From NCBI GenBank assembly GCA_046758085.1, contig JBHHZP010000091.1, positions 1 through 14,194 of the forward strand: a DNA stretch of 14,194 nucleotides. Direction: 5' to 3'. The DNA comes from VRUB01 sp046758085 (lineage in GTDB: Bacteria > Pseudomonadota > Gammaproteobacteria > Acidiferrobacterales > SPGG2). The translations under genes were made by a program, and so were the position numbers. Below, piece by piece: positions 1-7,213 of this stretch (position 1 is the stretch's first letter; each line of letters begins with the position of its first letter). The notes under the pieces were generated by a model, which was given only the letters and a program-made list of their open reading frames with translations, searched no databases and had not been told where the DNA came from.

Positions 1-37
1 GAAGTTGACGTTGTTTTTCGCCCCCTTGGTCAAGCCG

Positions 38-280
38 AGCCCCGAGTGCAGACGAGGAGCGGGCTCAAAGAGGCGCGGGAAGGATCCCGCGCGTCCAGGC
101 CAGGCAACAGGGACGTGCCTTGCCTGGACCCCCTGAGGCAAGCTCTGAGGCGAGGGCAGCCGCGGGGTGTGCGGCCGCAGACCCGGGGGAGCGTTTCTTT
201 GGGTACTTTCTTGTCGCGACAAGAAAGTACCTCGCCTTCGGGTGCGAGAACCCGATTAGAATACTCGCCGGGTAGGCGAC
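38..280. repeat. Structured dispersed-repeat-like element, non-coding
   Basis: This stretch has no credible gene but is dense in stem-loops. Visible stems are 73-80 with 85-92 (8 bp, 4-base loop), 100-107 with 120-127 (8 bp), the 30-bp palindrome at 202-231, 231-235 with 244-248, and 264-268 with 275-279. Translated on the minus strand it gives a low-complexity peptide containing FLVATRKYPKKRSPG. From memory, similar peptides recur as short 'hypothetical proteins' in many gammaproteobacterial genomes, where they mark a dispersed intergenic repeat and not a real gene. The strong secondary structure agrees with a repeat. The boundaries are estimated from the outermost stems. The family assignment is recall and was not checked by a search. 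Confidence 0.55.
202..231. repeat. Perfect 30-bp palindrome
   Basis: Bases 202-216 (GGTACTTTCTTGTCG) are the exact reverse complement of 217-231, with no spacer. This could extrude as a cruciform or form a long RNA hairpin. It lies downstream of the minus-strand transporter gene stop and inside the larger structured element. No T-tract follows on either strand, so it is not a classical intrinsic terminator. A dyad this long could also bind a dimeric protein, but no such protein is suggested by the neighbours. Confidence 0.9.
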
Positions 281-286
281 ACCATT

Positions 287-310
287 TAGTTTGCAAATAG
301 TTTGCAAACT
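287..310. repeat. Tandem 11-bp repeat overlapping the transporter stop
   Basis: TAGTTTGCAAA occurs twice back to back (287-297 and 298-308). The second copy plus two bases forms a perfect 12-bp palindrome, AGTTTGCAAACT (299-310), which overlaps the stop codon (309-311) of the minus-strand transporter gene. The 11-base period is about one helical turn. It might be a small protein-binding repeat, a duplication left when the neighbouring repeat inserted, or a slippage product. The sequence does not decide between these. Confidence 0.85.
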
Positions 311-1172
311 ACAATCGCGCCGACAGATAGGCGGCGATCACAATGAGAGCTCCGCCGAACCATTCGCGCTGCGACAATATCTCGTCCGTGAGTAACTGCT
401 GGGAGATGGCACCGGCGACAAGCTCAAACAACAAAATGACGGCTGAGCGGTGCACCGGCATGTAACTAACTCCGTACTGCACCAGCACGGTCATGACCAG
501 GACGCCAAACACTCCCAGCGCACCCGCCCCGACCGCAACCGCCACACTAACACCGGGTATCGGCAAACCAAACGACACGATCAGTACCCCGGCCAGCACC
601 ACTACGCCGAACCAGGTCACGGCGGACTTTGCTGTTATGCTGATCTGCTGACCCTTGCGCACCAGTACATTCGAGGCCGCAAACGCGAGGCCGGCTAGAA
701 TTGCTAACCAATCTGCGTGCGTTTGTGGCCAGGGGGCGCCTATTACGGGGTTCCATAACATTGCGACCGCACCAGACATGGCAAGCACCAGCGTCGCCAA
801 CGACGTCATGGACGCGCGCTCACCCAGCATCAGCCACCCCAGTATTACGGTCCATAATGGCGACAAATAGAACAGCAGCAACACACGCATCACATTACCG
901 TCGAGCACGGCCAGTATGAAGGCGACATTGGTGCAGCCCCCTGCAACGGCAAGCGGCACCAAGATGCTCCAGTGCTCACGAAATTCGCGGCGACACCGCA
1001 CGGCGAGCGGAAGACTTACAGTGACAGCCGCCAGGTACACGGCAAAAGTCAGCCATATGCCGTACAAGCCCTGGGCCTCCAGTAAACGCAGGGGATACCA
1101 GACCACGCCCCACATGGTCGCACCCAGCAGAAGGGCAATGACGGAGAAACGACTTAAAGACGTGTCTTGCAT
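309..1172 (-). CDS. EamA/DMT-superfamily transporter, 10-TM type
   Basis: This is an integral inner-membrane protein of the drug/metabolite transporter superfamily (EamA family), probably exporting or importing a small metabolite. The substrate cannot be told from sequence. The 287-residue protein is almost entirely hydrophobic helices and has the two-fold internal repeat of the family: a first half with LFYLSPLWTVILGWLMLGE and a second half with a matching VILLFELVAGAISQQLL segment and a final hydrophobic helix near the C-terminus. The frame is open for 80 codons further upstream (to 1412), but that part is polar, proline-rich and unlike the family. I therefore start at the ATG at 1172, which puts the first membrane helix near the N-terminus as usual. 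An AGGA lies about 13 bases upstream, a weak ribosome site. The gene is divergent from dapD; a shared function is not implied. Confidence 0.85.
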   Translation of the reverse strand: MQDTSLSRFSVIALLLGATMWGVVWYPLRLLEAQGLYGIWLTFAVYLAAVTVSLPLAVRCRREFREHWSILVPLAVAGGCTNVAFILAVLDGNVMRVLLLFYLSPLWTVILGWLMLGERASMTSLATLVLAMSGAVAMLWNPVIGAPWPQTHADWLAILAGLAFAASNVLVRKGQQISITAKSAVTWFGVVVLAGVLIVSFGLPIPGVSVAVAVGAGALGVFGVLVMTVLVQYGVSYMPVHRSAVILLFELVAGAISQQLLTDEILSQREWFGGALIVIAAYLSARL

Positions 1173-1523
1173 CAAGAATCGGTCGTCCTGAATCCCCGGC
1201 GAGGACGGTGGCGTCGCGTCGATCAATGCGAGCGGCAAGCCGGACGCGTCGCTCCCCGGATGTTGTCTGATCGCTGCCCGGTTATTGTGCGGGTTGCGCT
1301 TGTAACGGGGCAAGCCGATGATGACCAGAATCTTGTAGAATTCAAGACTGGGGCTCGGTCCAAGCATCTTCGCCCGCGGGAAACACGTAGAGCCGATCCG
1401 GGCACACACCACGGCGGGAGATGAGAACCCTCAAACAGACCCTGGTGGTCGCGCTCGATTCGTGTGTACGGTGGGGCTCCGACGAGGGTGGAAACCGGTT
1501 ACGGCTTTTTTGGAGAATAGTTT
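1173..1523. other. Divergent intergenic region, transporter / dapD
   Basis: This 351-base gap separates two divergent genes and should hold both promoters. I find no -35/-10 pair of good quality on either strand. A TAGAAT at 1336-1341 (+) lacks a -35 at the right distance. No lysine-riboswitch-like sequence or tRNA is visible. Open frames here have the composition of chance frames. A clear Shine-Dalgarno (TTGGAGAAT) lies just before the dapD ATG. Confidence 0.6.
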
Positions 1524-2345
1524 ATGAATAATATCCAGCAGATCATTGACGATGCCTTCGAGCGCCGCCATGAAATCACGCCGCGGACTGTCGAAAGCCA
1601 GACAAAAGACGCCGTCATGGAGGCCATAGACTTGCTCGACAGCGGCCAGGCCTGTGTCGCCGCACAACGCAACGGCCAATGGGTTGTCAACGAATGGCTA
1701 AAAAAGGCAGTTTTGCTCTATTTCCGCATCGAAGACAACACCCTGATGCGGGGCGCGTTTACGAACTACTACGACAAGATTCCTTCGAAGTTCGCGGACT
1801 ACAACTCGCGGAGTTTTCGCCAAGGAGGGTTTCGAGTTGTCCCACCGGCAGTTGTGCGTGAAGGTGCATATGTTGCTGCTGGCGTTGTGCTCATGCCGAG
1901 TTACGTGAACATCGGCGCTTACGTCGATGAAGGCACGATGGTAGACACCTGGGCTACGGTCGGCTCGTGTGCCCGCATCGGCAAGAACGTGCATTTGTCG
2001 GGCGGCGTGGGTATAGGCGGTGTTTTGGAGCCGGTCCAGGCCGCTCCGACAATCATAGAGGACCACTGTTTTATCGGTGCGCGTTCCGAAATCGTTGAGG
2101 GGGTCGTTGTCGGGACCGGATCGGTCATCTCAATGGGCGTATACATCGGGCAGAGTACTAAGATTCTCGACCGCACCACGGGGGAGATCATCTATGGTCA
2201 GGTGCCCCCAGGCTCGGTGGTCGTTTCAGGCAGCCTGCCCGCCAAGGACGGAACGCACAGCCTTTACTGTGCTGTTATAGTCAAACGGGTGGACGAGAAA
2301 ACGCGCTCGAAGGTGGGTATTAATGAGCTGTTACGAGATGTATAA
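1524..2345 (+). CDS. dapD: 2,3,4,5-tetrahydropyridine-2,6-dicarboxylate N-succinyltransferase
   Basis: DapD transfers succinyl from succinyl-CoA to tetrahydrodipicolinate, giving N-succinyl-2-amino-6-ketopimelate in the succinylase branch of diaminopimelate/lysine synthesis. It is cytoplasmic and normally a trimer. The 273-residue length fits the family (about 274). The N-terminal helical domain spans roughly residues 1-100. A left-handed beta-helix of hexapeptide repeats follows (about 105-235), seen in runs such as VGIGGV, CFIGAR and VVVGTGS. The motif MVDTWATVGSCARIG places Asp141, and ARSEIVEG places Glu189, at the positions reported as functionally important in characterised DapD. The ATG at 1524 has a GGAG about 8 bases upstream. 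dapE follows 171 bases downstream with a heptamer hairpin between them, so the two may be separate transcripts or one transcript with partial termination. Confidence 0.97.
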   Translation: MNNIQQIIDDAFERRHEITPRTVESQTKDAVMEAIDLLDSGQACVAAQRNGQWVVNEWLKKAVLLYFRIEDNTLMRGAFTNYYDKIPSKFADYNSRSFRQGGFRVVPPAVVREGAYVAAGVVLMPSYVNIGAYVDEGTMVDTWATVGSCARIGKNVHLSGGVGIGGVLEPVQAAPTIIEDHCFIGARSEIVEGVVVGTGSVISMGVYIGQSTKILDRTTGEIIYGQVPPGSVVVSGSLPAKDGTHSLYCAVIVKRVDEKTRSKVGINELLRDV

Positions 2346-2350
2346 CTATA

Positions 2351-2477
2351 GTAGCGAGTTACAAGTGCGAAGTAGCAAGGAAGACAACCATGGTACGTCC
2401 TTGTTATCGCTCTGCGGACTGCCACCGGATATCCTGGTGTAGTTGTTACGTGCCACTTGCTACTTGTCTCTTGCTAC
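2351..2477. repeat. Inverted heptamer array A (dapD-dapE intergenic)
   Basis: The left arm is four tandem 7-mers at 2351-2378: GTAGCGA, GTTACAA, GTGCGAA, GTAGCAA. The right arm, read on the minus strand from 2477 down to 2443, is five: GTAGCAA, GAGACAA, GTAGCAA, GTGGCAC, GTAACAA. The consensus is GTAGCAA in both arms, so the arms can pair over about 28 bases around a loop of about 70 bases. That loop contains an imperfect palindrome near 2423-2439. The array starts 5 bases after the dapD stop. It could act as a transcript end or an mRNA-stabilising hairpin between dapD and dapE. It belongs to a set of four in this window. Confidence 0.85.
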
Positions 2478-2516
2478 TTATGACCTTTCGCTGGTTGCGT
2501 CCGCTTTATTACCGTC

Positions 2517-3671
2517 ATGCGCCCAATTATGCGTGTTGATCCGACACTTGAACTTGCGATGCACCTCATACGCCGGCGCTCGGTGACGCCTGATGACGCC
2601 GGCTGCCAGCAGCTACTTATCGAGCGCCTCGAACCGTTGGGGTTCGAGGTGCATCGATTAAAGTTTGGTAATGTCGATAACTTCTGGGCCGAACGAGGAC
2701 GCGGGGCACCACTCGTAGTACTTGCCGGACATACCGACGTGGTCCCGCCTGGCCCGGCCGATGCCTGGGACAGCGACCCATTTGCACCTGAAATCCGTGA
2801 CGGCTACCTCTACGGGCGTGGGGCAGCCGACATGAAATCATCGCTCGCCGCGTTTGTCACAGCAGTGGAAGTCTTCATCGATCAAAACCCCAATCTCCAG
2901 GGTAGTCTCGCCTTTTTAATCACATCGGATGAGGAAGGGATCGCGCGAAACGGAACGGACAAGGTCGTAAAGTGGTTGCAACAAAAAGGAAAAAAAATCG
3001 ACTACTGCCTGCTCGGCGAGCCCTCCTCGACACAAACGATTGGCGACACGATAAAGGTTGGCCGACGCGGCTCACTGGGTGGACGAGTATCAATCAAGGG
3101 AATCCAGGGCCACGTTGCGTACCCGCATTTGGCACGCAACCCAATTCACATGATGGCGCCCGCGTTAGCTGAGCTCGTGGCCACGAAATGGGACGAAGGC
3201 TACGAAAACTTCCCCAGCACTACCTTCCAGATATCCAATATTCACGCAGGAACCGGCGCCGACAATATGATTCCAGGGAAGCTCGAGGTCGAGTTCAATC
3301 TGCGCTACTCGCCGGCGGTGACGCACACCCGGTTGCGCCATCGCATCGAGGAGATCTTGACACGCCATGGCCTCGACTACACGGTAAGGTGGCGACTATC
3401 GGGAAAGCCCTTTATTACGCATGATGGTGTGTTACTGCACACGGCGCAGCAAGCCATCCAGGCGGAGCTCGGACAGGAGACAAAGCTCTCGACCGCCGGT
3501 GGCACGTCGGACGGCCGGTTTATTGCTCCAACCGGTGCCCAGGTAGTCGAGCTCGGGCCTGTCAACGCGACGATTCATCGTGCCAATGAGTGCGTCGCCA
3601 TACGGGATCTATCCCGCCTTGCCGCTACTTATGCCAGGATACTGGGTATGCTATTGAACGGCCAAATATAA
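2517..3671 (+). CDS. dapE: Succinyl-diaminopimelate desuccinylase
   Basis: DapE is a di-zinc M20-family amidohydrolase. It removes succinate from N-succinyl-LL-2,6-diaminopimelate to give LL-diaminopimelate, two steps after DapD. Expected metal and catalytic residues are visible: His72 and Asp74 in LAGHTDVVPPG, Asp105 in GRGAADMKSS, Glu139-Glu140 in TSDEEG, Glu168 in LLGEPSS, and His354 in TIHRANEC. They are offset by a constant five from the Haemophilus influenzae enzyme numbering (His67, Asp100, Glu134, Glu163, His349). The dimerisation lid domain lies roughly at 185-295. The 384-residue length is slightly above the usual 375 or so. An in-frame ATG four codons downstream (2529) is an equally good start, and neither has a clear Shine-Dalgarno. 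The promoter is not obvious, and the gene may depend on read-through from dapD. Confidence 0.97.
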   Translation: MRPIMRVDPTLELAMHLIRRRSVTPDDAGCQQLLIERLEPLGFEVHRLKFGNVDNFWAERGRGAPLVVLAGHTDVVPPGPADAWDSDPFAPEIRDGYLYGRGAADMKSSLAAFVTAVEVFIDQNPNLQGSLAFLITSDEEGIARNGTDKVVKWLQQKGKKIDYCLLGEPSSTQTIGDTIKVGRRGSLGGRVSIKGIQGHVAYPHLARNPIHMMAPALAELVATKWDEGYENFPSTTFQISNIHAGTGADNMIPGKLEVEFNLRYSPAVTHTRLRHRIEEILTRHGLDYTVRWRLSGKPFITHDGVLLHTAQQAIQAELGQETKLSTAGGTSDGRFIAPTGAQVVELGPVNATIHRANECVAIRDLSRLAATYARILGMLLNGQI

Positions 3672-3763
3672 CATTTTTTAATCAATTAGTTATAACACAT
3701 ATATGAGACCGTTTCTCGTTCAGTGTTGACAGCTGGATTTCCGCACGCACTGCACCAAGTGGC

Positions 3764-3769
3764 TATAAT
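3764..3769 (+). promoter_or_regulatory. Possible -10 box of the kinase operon
   Basis: A perfect TATAAT lies 53 bases upstream of the kinase GTG in the 151-base dapE-kinase gap. A perfect TTGACA at 3726-3731 is 32 bases away, much too far for a standard sigma70 pair (about 17). At the proper distance there is only CCGCAC, and the extended -10 TG is one base out of register. Either the box works with an activator, or one of the two hexamers is coincidental. Confidence 0.4.
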
Positions 3770-3822
3770 AACAGTCAAAACCGCAAAACAAGCACGATCG
3801 CTTACATGAGCAAAACCGGATA

Positions 3823-6345
3823 GTGAAGCGAGACTGGTTCATTGGCCTGCTCATTGCCCTGGTATTCGCTGCCGCTACGTTGATCAGCGTTCCAATTCTG
3901 CAAAACCTGGAACGCCTGGCTTACGACACGGGGGTGACACTAACCCAACGTGACCCGGGGGGCACCGACACGATCGCCATCGTTGCGATAGACGATGAGA
4001 GTATCGAAAAGATCGGTCGGTGGCCTTGGCCGCGCAATATACTGGCGCAGATGATCGCGTGGCTTTCGGAGGCCGGCGCCAAGGTCATTGGCCTGCAGAT
4101 ATTCCTCACCGAGCCTCAAACCGACCCGGGTCTCGCGTATTTCCGCGAACTGCGCGAGTACATGGCTAGGGCCAAGTTCCCACGAGTAGCCGGAAAACAG
4201 GCGAATACGATCATGAAGGTTATTGAACGTGCCGAGCAGGACCTCGATACCGATCGTAAGCTTGCGGGCTCCATATCGCATGCGGGTGACGTCTACATGC
4301 CCATGTTTTTCAGTATTCGGCCTCCGCTGGGCCGGCCGGACTCCGCGCTGCCCGAGTTCGTGCAACGCAATCGCTTAACGAAGGTGATCAGGCGCCCCGA
4401 TGCCACCGGCGCCCCACGGGAAACCGAGGCCGTGCACTATCCGCTTACAGTGTTTGGCGCCAATACAGCGGGTATTGGACATCTTAACCTGTTTGCCGAC
4501 CCGGACGGAGGAATCCGCAAGGAAGCGCTCGTTCTCAAGTACTACGACGAATACTACCCGTCACTGGCGCTGTTGCTGGCTGCGCGAAGTCTCAACCTGG
4601 GTCCGAAGGACATTACCGTTTACCTGGGCCAGGGGGTGAAACTTGCGCGCCTGGAGATCGACACCAACCCGCTGATGGAGATGCATACGGGATTTTATAC
4701 GGGGCGTGATAGTAAACCGCCGTTTGCGACCTACTCGTTCCAGGACGTACGCGCCGGTAACGTCCCGGCCTCATCTTTCAAGGACAAAATCATATTGATC
4801 GGATCAACGGCCATTGGTGTTGGCAACACACATGTAACGCCGATCTCATCCGCCATGTCGGACGCAGAGCTCACCGCCAATACCATTGCGAGCATCCGCA
4901 ACCAGGACTTCTATGTTCAGCCGGAGTGGACGGTCTGGGCGCAGGCAGGAACCTTTCTCGCAATCGGGCTTTACCTGATGTTCGTGCTGCCTTCTCTGGC
5001 TGCTGGTCTGGCTGCTTTGTTGTCATTAATGCTGTTTCTCACCTTGCTCGGCAGCGAGCAGTACTTGCTGATAAGCCAGAAGGTGTGGCTGGAGAACGTG
5101 CCTTCCGCCCTGATGCTGCTGGTGGGTCATATCGCGCTCACCACCAAGCGATTTCTTGCTACGGAGCGGCAGAAAAAGTCGGCCGAAACCGATTCCGCCC
5201 AAACCAATCGTATGCTTGGCTTGTCTTTTCAAGGGCAGGGCCAGCTCGACATGGCTCTTGACAAGTTCCGGAAACTGCCGGTCGACAAGTCCGTATTGGA
5301 TTTAATGTACAATCTCGCGCTCGACTTCGAGCGCAAACGTCAGTTCAGCAAAGCCGTGGCGGCCTACGACTATATCCTTGAGCACGATCAGAAGTTCAGG
5401 GACGTCGCAGAACGCAAAAAACGTGCAGGTGAAGCCGAGCACACGGTCACACTGGGCAATAGACGTATGACGATCGGGGGCACGCTTATCCTTGATGGCA
5501 TCGATCAGAAGCCTACGCTCGGTCGCTACGAAGTCGAAAAGGAGCTTGGGAAAGGCGCCATGGGCACGGTCTACCTCGGCCGTGATCCCAAGATCAACCG
5601 GGTGGTGGCAATCAAAACGATGGCATTGTCCGAGGAGTTTGAGGAAAACGAGTTAGCGGTGGCGCATGAACGTTTTTTCCGCGAGGCGGAGACGGCAGGC
5701 CGGCTAAGTCACCCGAATATTGTCACGATTTACGATGCGGGCGAGGAACAAGATCTTGCCTATATTGCTATGGAGTATCTGGAGGGTCAGGACCTGACTC
5801 ACTACATCCGGTCGAAGGGACGATTGCCGCTCAAATTCGTCTTGACTGTCGTGGCCAAAGTCGCTGACGCGCTGGATTATGCCCACGAGCAGGATGTTGT
5901 TCACCGGGATATAAAACCGGCCAATATCATGTACAATGAGCGCGACCGTAGCGTTAAAGTGACCGATTTTGGCATTGCACGCATTACGGCCTCGAGCCGC
6001 ACCAAGACTGGAGTGATTCTGGGCACCCCGTCTTACATGTCGCCGGAGCAGCTTGCCGGCAAAAAGGTAGATGGGAGGTCGGATTTATTTTCCCTGGGTG
6101 TCACCATGTACGAAATGCTTGCCGCTAAACAACCCTTCGGCGGTGAAACGATGGCGGCGCTGATGTATCAAATCGCCAACACCAGACACCCGGACATCAC
6201 CGCCCGCTGCCCTGGCCTTCCCGGCGGCGTGATGCCCATTATCGACAGACTGCTGGAGAAGGATCCGGACAAGCGCTTCCAGACGGGCGGCGAGCTCAGG
6301 CAAGCCGTTGTAAACTGTATGAACTCCCCGCCAGAAAATCGGTAG
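3823..6345 (+). CDS. Membrane CHASE2-TPR Ser/Thr protein kinase
   Basis: This is an 840-residue Hanks-type kinase with an extracytoplasmic sensor. Residues 6-24 form the first membrane helix. A CHASE2-type periplasmic domain (about 28-365) carries the typical IAIVAIDDESIEKIGRWPWPR start. Three hydrophobic helices follow (about 370-440). A cytoplasmic TPR-like stretch (about 460-535) comes next, and the kinase domain spans about 568-830. Kinase landmarks are the glycine loop GKGAMGTV (576-583), ATP-site Lys598 in VAIKTM, catalytic Asp696 in HRDIKPAN, Asp715 in DFG, and APE-equivalent SPEQ at 740-743. It is an RD kinase with likely autophosphorylation sites in SSRTKTG (724-730). All catalytic residues are present, so it should be active. 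The start is GTG; it overlaps by one base the stop of a 5-codon frame. The phosphatase gene begins 4 bases after the stop, so the two are translated together. The signal sensed is unknown. Confidence 0.95.
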   Translation: MKRDWFIGLLIALVFAAATLISVPILQNLERLAYDTGVTLTQRDPGGTDTIAIVAIDDESIEKIGRWPWPRNILAQMIAWLSEAGAKVIGLQIFLTEPQTDPGLAYFRELREYMARAKFPRVAGKQANTIMKVIERAEQDLDTDRKLAGSISHAGDVYMPMFFSIRPPLGRPDSALPEFVQRNRLTKVIRRPDATGAPRETEAVHYPLTVFGANTAGIGHLNLFADPDGGIRKEALVLKYYDEYYPSLALLLAARSLNLGPKDITVYLGQGVKLARLEIDTNPLMEMHTGFYTGRDSKPPFATYSFQDVRAGNVPASSFKDKIILIGSTAIGVGNTHVTPISSAMSDAELTANTIASIRNQDFYVQPEWTVWAQAGTFLAIGLYLMFVLPSLAAGLAALLSLMLFLTLLGSEQYLLISQKVWLENVPSALMLLVGHIALTTKRFLATERQKKSAETDSAQTNRMLGLSFQGQGQLDMALDKFRKLPVDKSVLDLMYNLALDFERKRQFSKAVAAYDYILEHDQKFRDVAERKKRAGEAEHTVTLGNRRMTIGGTLILDGIDQKPTLGRYEVEKELGKGAMGTVYLGRDPKINRVVAIKTMALSEEFEENELAVAHERFFREAETAGRLSHPNIVTIYDAGEEQDLAYIAMEYLEGQDLTHYIRSKGRLPLKFVLTVVAKVADALDYAHEQDVVHRDIKPANIMYNERDRSVKVTDFGIARITASSRTKTGVILGTPSYMSPEQLAGKKVDGRSDLFSLGVTMYEMLAAKQPFGGETMAALMYQIANTRHPDITARCPGLPGGVMPIIDRLLEKDPDKRFQTGGELRQAVVNCMNSPPENR

Positions 6346-6349
6346 CAAC

Positions 6350-7186
6350 ATGGGTGATATAGCGATAACAGGCATAACCGATCCAGGCATGATGCGCCCC
6401 AATAATGAGGATCGCATCTCGACCACCCCCGAGCTCGGCCTCGCAATCGTCGCCGACGGTATGGGCGGTCACCAGGCGGGCGAGGTCGCCAGCGGCATGG
6501 CTGTGGACGTGGTAACGCGCCACGTGGTTGACGTGTTTTCGCGCGCCGCGAAAGCCAATAAAGGCAGCAAGTCCGAAGTCCCATCGGTGGAGTTCGAGGC
6601 CATCGATCAAGCCATTACCATCGCCAATGCCGCCATCTTCGAGCTAGCACAAAAAAGCCCGGACTGTTCCGGCATGGGTACGACGATTGTGGTGACGTTA
6701 TTTTACGACGACAAGTTATGTGTGGGTCATGTCGGCGATTCGCGCCTCTACCGATACCGAAACGACAAGATCGAACTACTAACTGAGGATCATTCTCTCG
6801 TGCAAGAGCTCGTCGCGCGCGGACTGATTACCCCCGAAGAAGCACGTAACTCCGTTAACAAGAACCTGGTCACGCGCGCTCTTGGTATAGAGCCTACCGT
6901 CGAGCCCCAGATCCGCGAGTGTGACTTCGAAGATCAAGACATATTCTTGCTCTGCTCGGACGGATTGAACGATGTGCTGCCGGACGAGGAAACCGCCCAG
7001 ATTCTCAAGGATCACGGCGATGATCTGGATAAAGCGGCCGAACGCCTGGTAGCGGAAGTCAATGCCCGCGGCGGTCCTGACAATGTATCTATAGTGTTAG
7101 TGCGTCCTGAAAAACATTTTTCCCGTGATGAGAAGGCAATACAACGACTTTCCGGTGAGCTGCAAACAAAGCAGACAAGCCCTTGA
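6350..7186 (+). CDS. PP2C-family Ser/Thr protein phosphatase
   Basis: This is a cytoplasmic metal-dependent phosphatase of the PPM/PP2C (Stp1/PrpC) group, expected to remove phosphate from targets of the kinase encoded directly upstream, probably including the kinase itself. The 278 residues carry the full set of metal-binding motifs: Asp21 in RPNNEDR, Asp36 in VADGMGGH, the GDSRLYRY motif (129-136), Asp204 in CSDGLNDVL, and Asp244 in GGPDNVSI. The catalytic core covers about 5-253; a short charged tail without a membrane anchor follows. The ATG lies 4 bases after the kinase stop without a strong Shine-Dalgarno, which suggests translational coupling. The FHA gene starts 27 bases downstream, making a three-gene operon. 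No key residue appears to be missing. Confidence 0.96.
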   Translation: MGDIAITGITDPGMMRPNNEDRISTTPELGLAIVADGMGGHQAGEVASGMAVDVVTRHVVDVFSRAAKANKGSKSEVPSVEFEAIDQAITIANAAIFELAQKSPDCSGMGTTIVVTLFYDDKLCVGHVGDSRLYRYRNDKIELLTEDHSLVQELVARGLITPEEARNSVNKNLVTRALGIEPTVEPQIRECDFEDQDIFLLCSDGLNDVLPDEETAQILKDHGDDLDKAAERLVAEVNARGGPDNVSIVLVRPEKHFSRDEKAIQRLSGELQTKQTSP

Positions 7187-7213
7187 ACTCTAGTGCACTT
7201 TTTATAGGAACGG

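Noticed and set aside
30..307. Three overlapping open frames of 80-88 codons on both strands
   Set aside because: They overlap each other across a palindrome-rich region, have repeat-like low-complexity sequence and no good ribosome sites; better explained as a non-coding repeat.
1173..1412. N-terminal extension of the transporter
   Set aside because: The 80 extra residues are polar and proline-rich, unlike EamA proteins, and the first membrane helix starts normally after the ATG at 1172.
1413..1523. Lysine riboswitch before dapD
   Set aside because: The leader is too short and lacks the conserved helices and core sequences of the lysine riboswitch.
1698..2066. Antisense open frame inside dapD
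   Set aside because: Mirror frame of a strongly supported gene in GC-rich DNA with no recognisable protein features.
3667..3717. Intrinsic terminator after dapE
   Set aside because: Only weak stems (6 bp AT-only, and 4 bp near 3705-3717) are present, and neither is followed by a T-tract.
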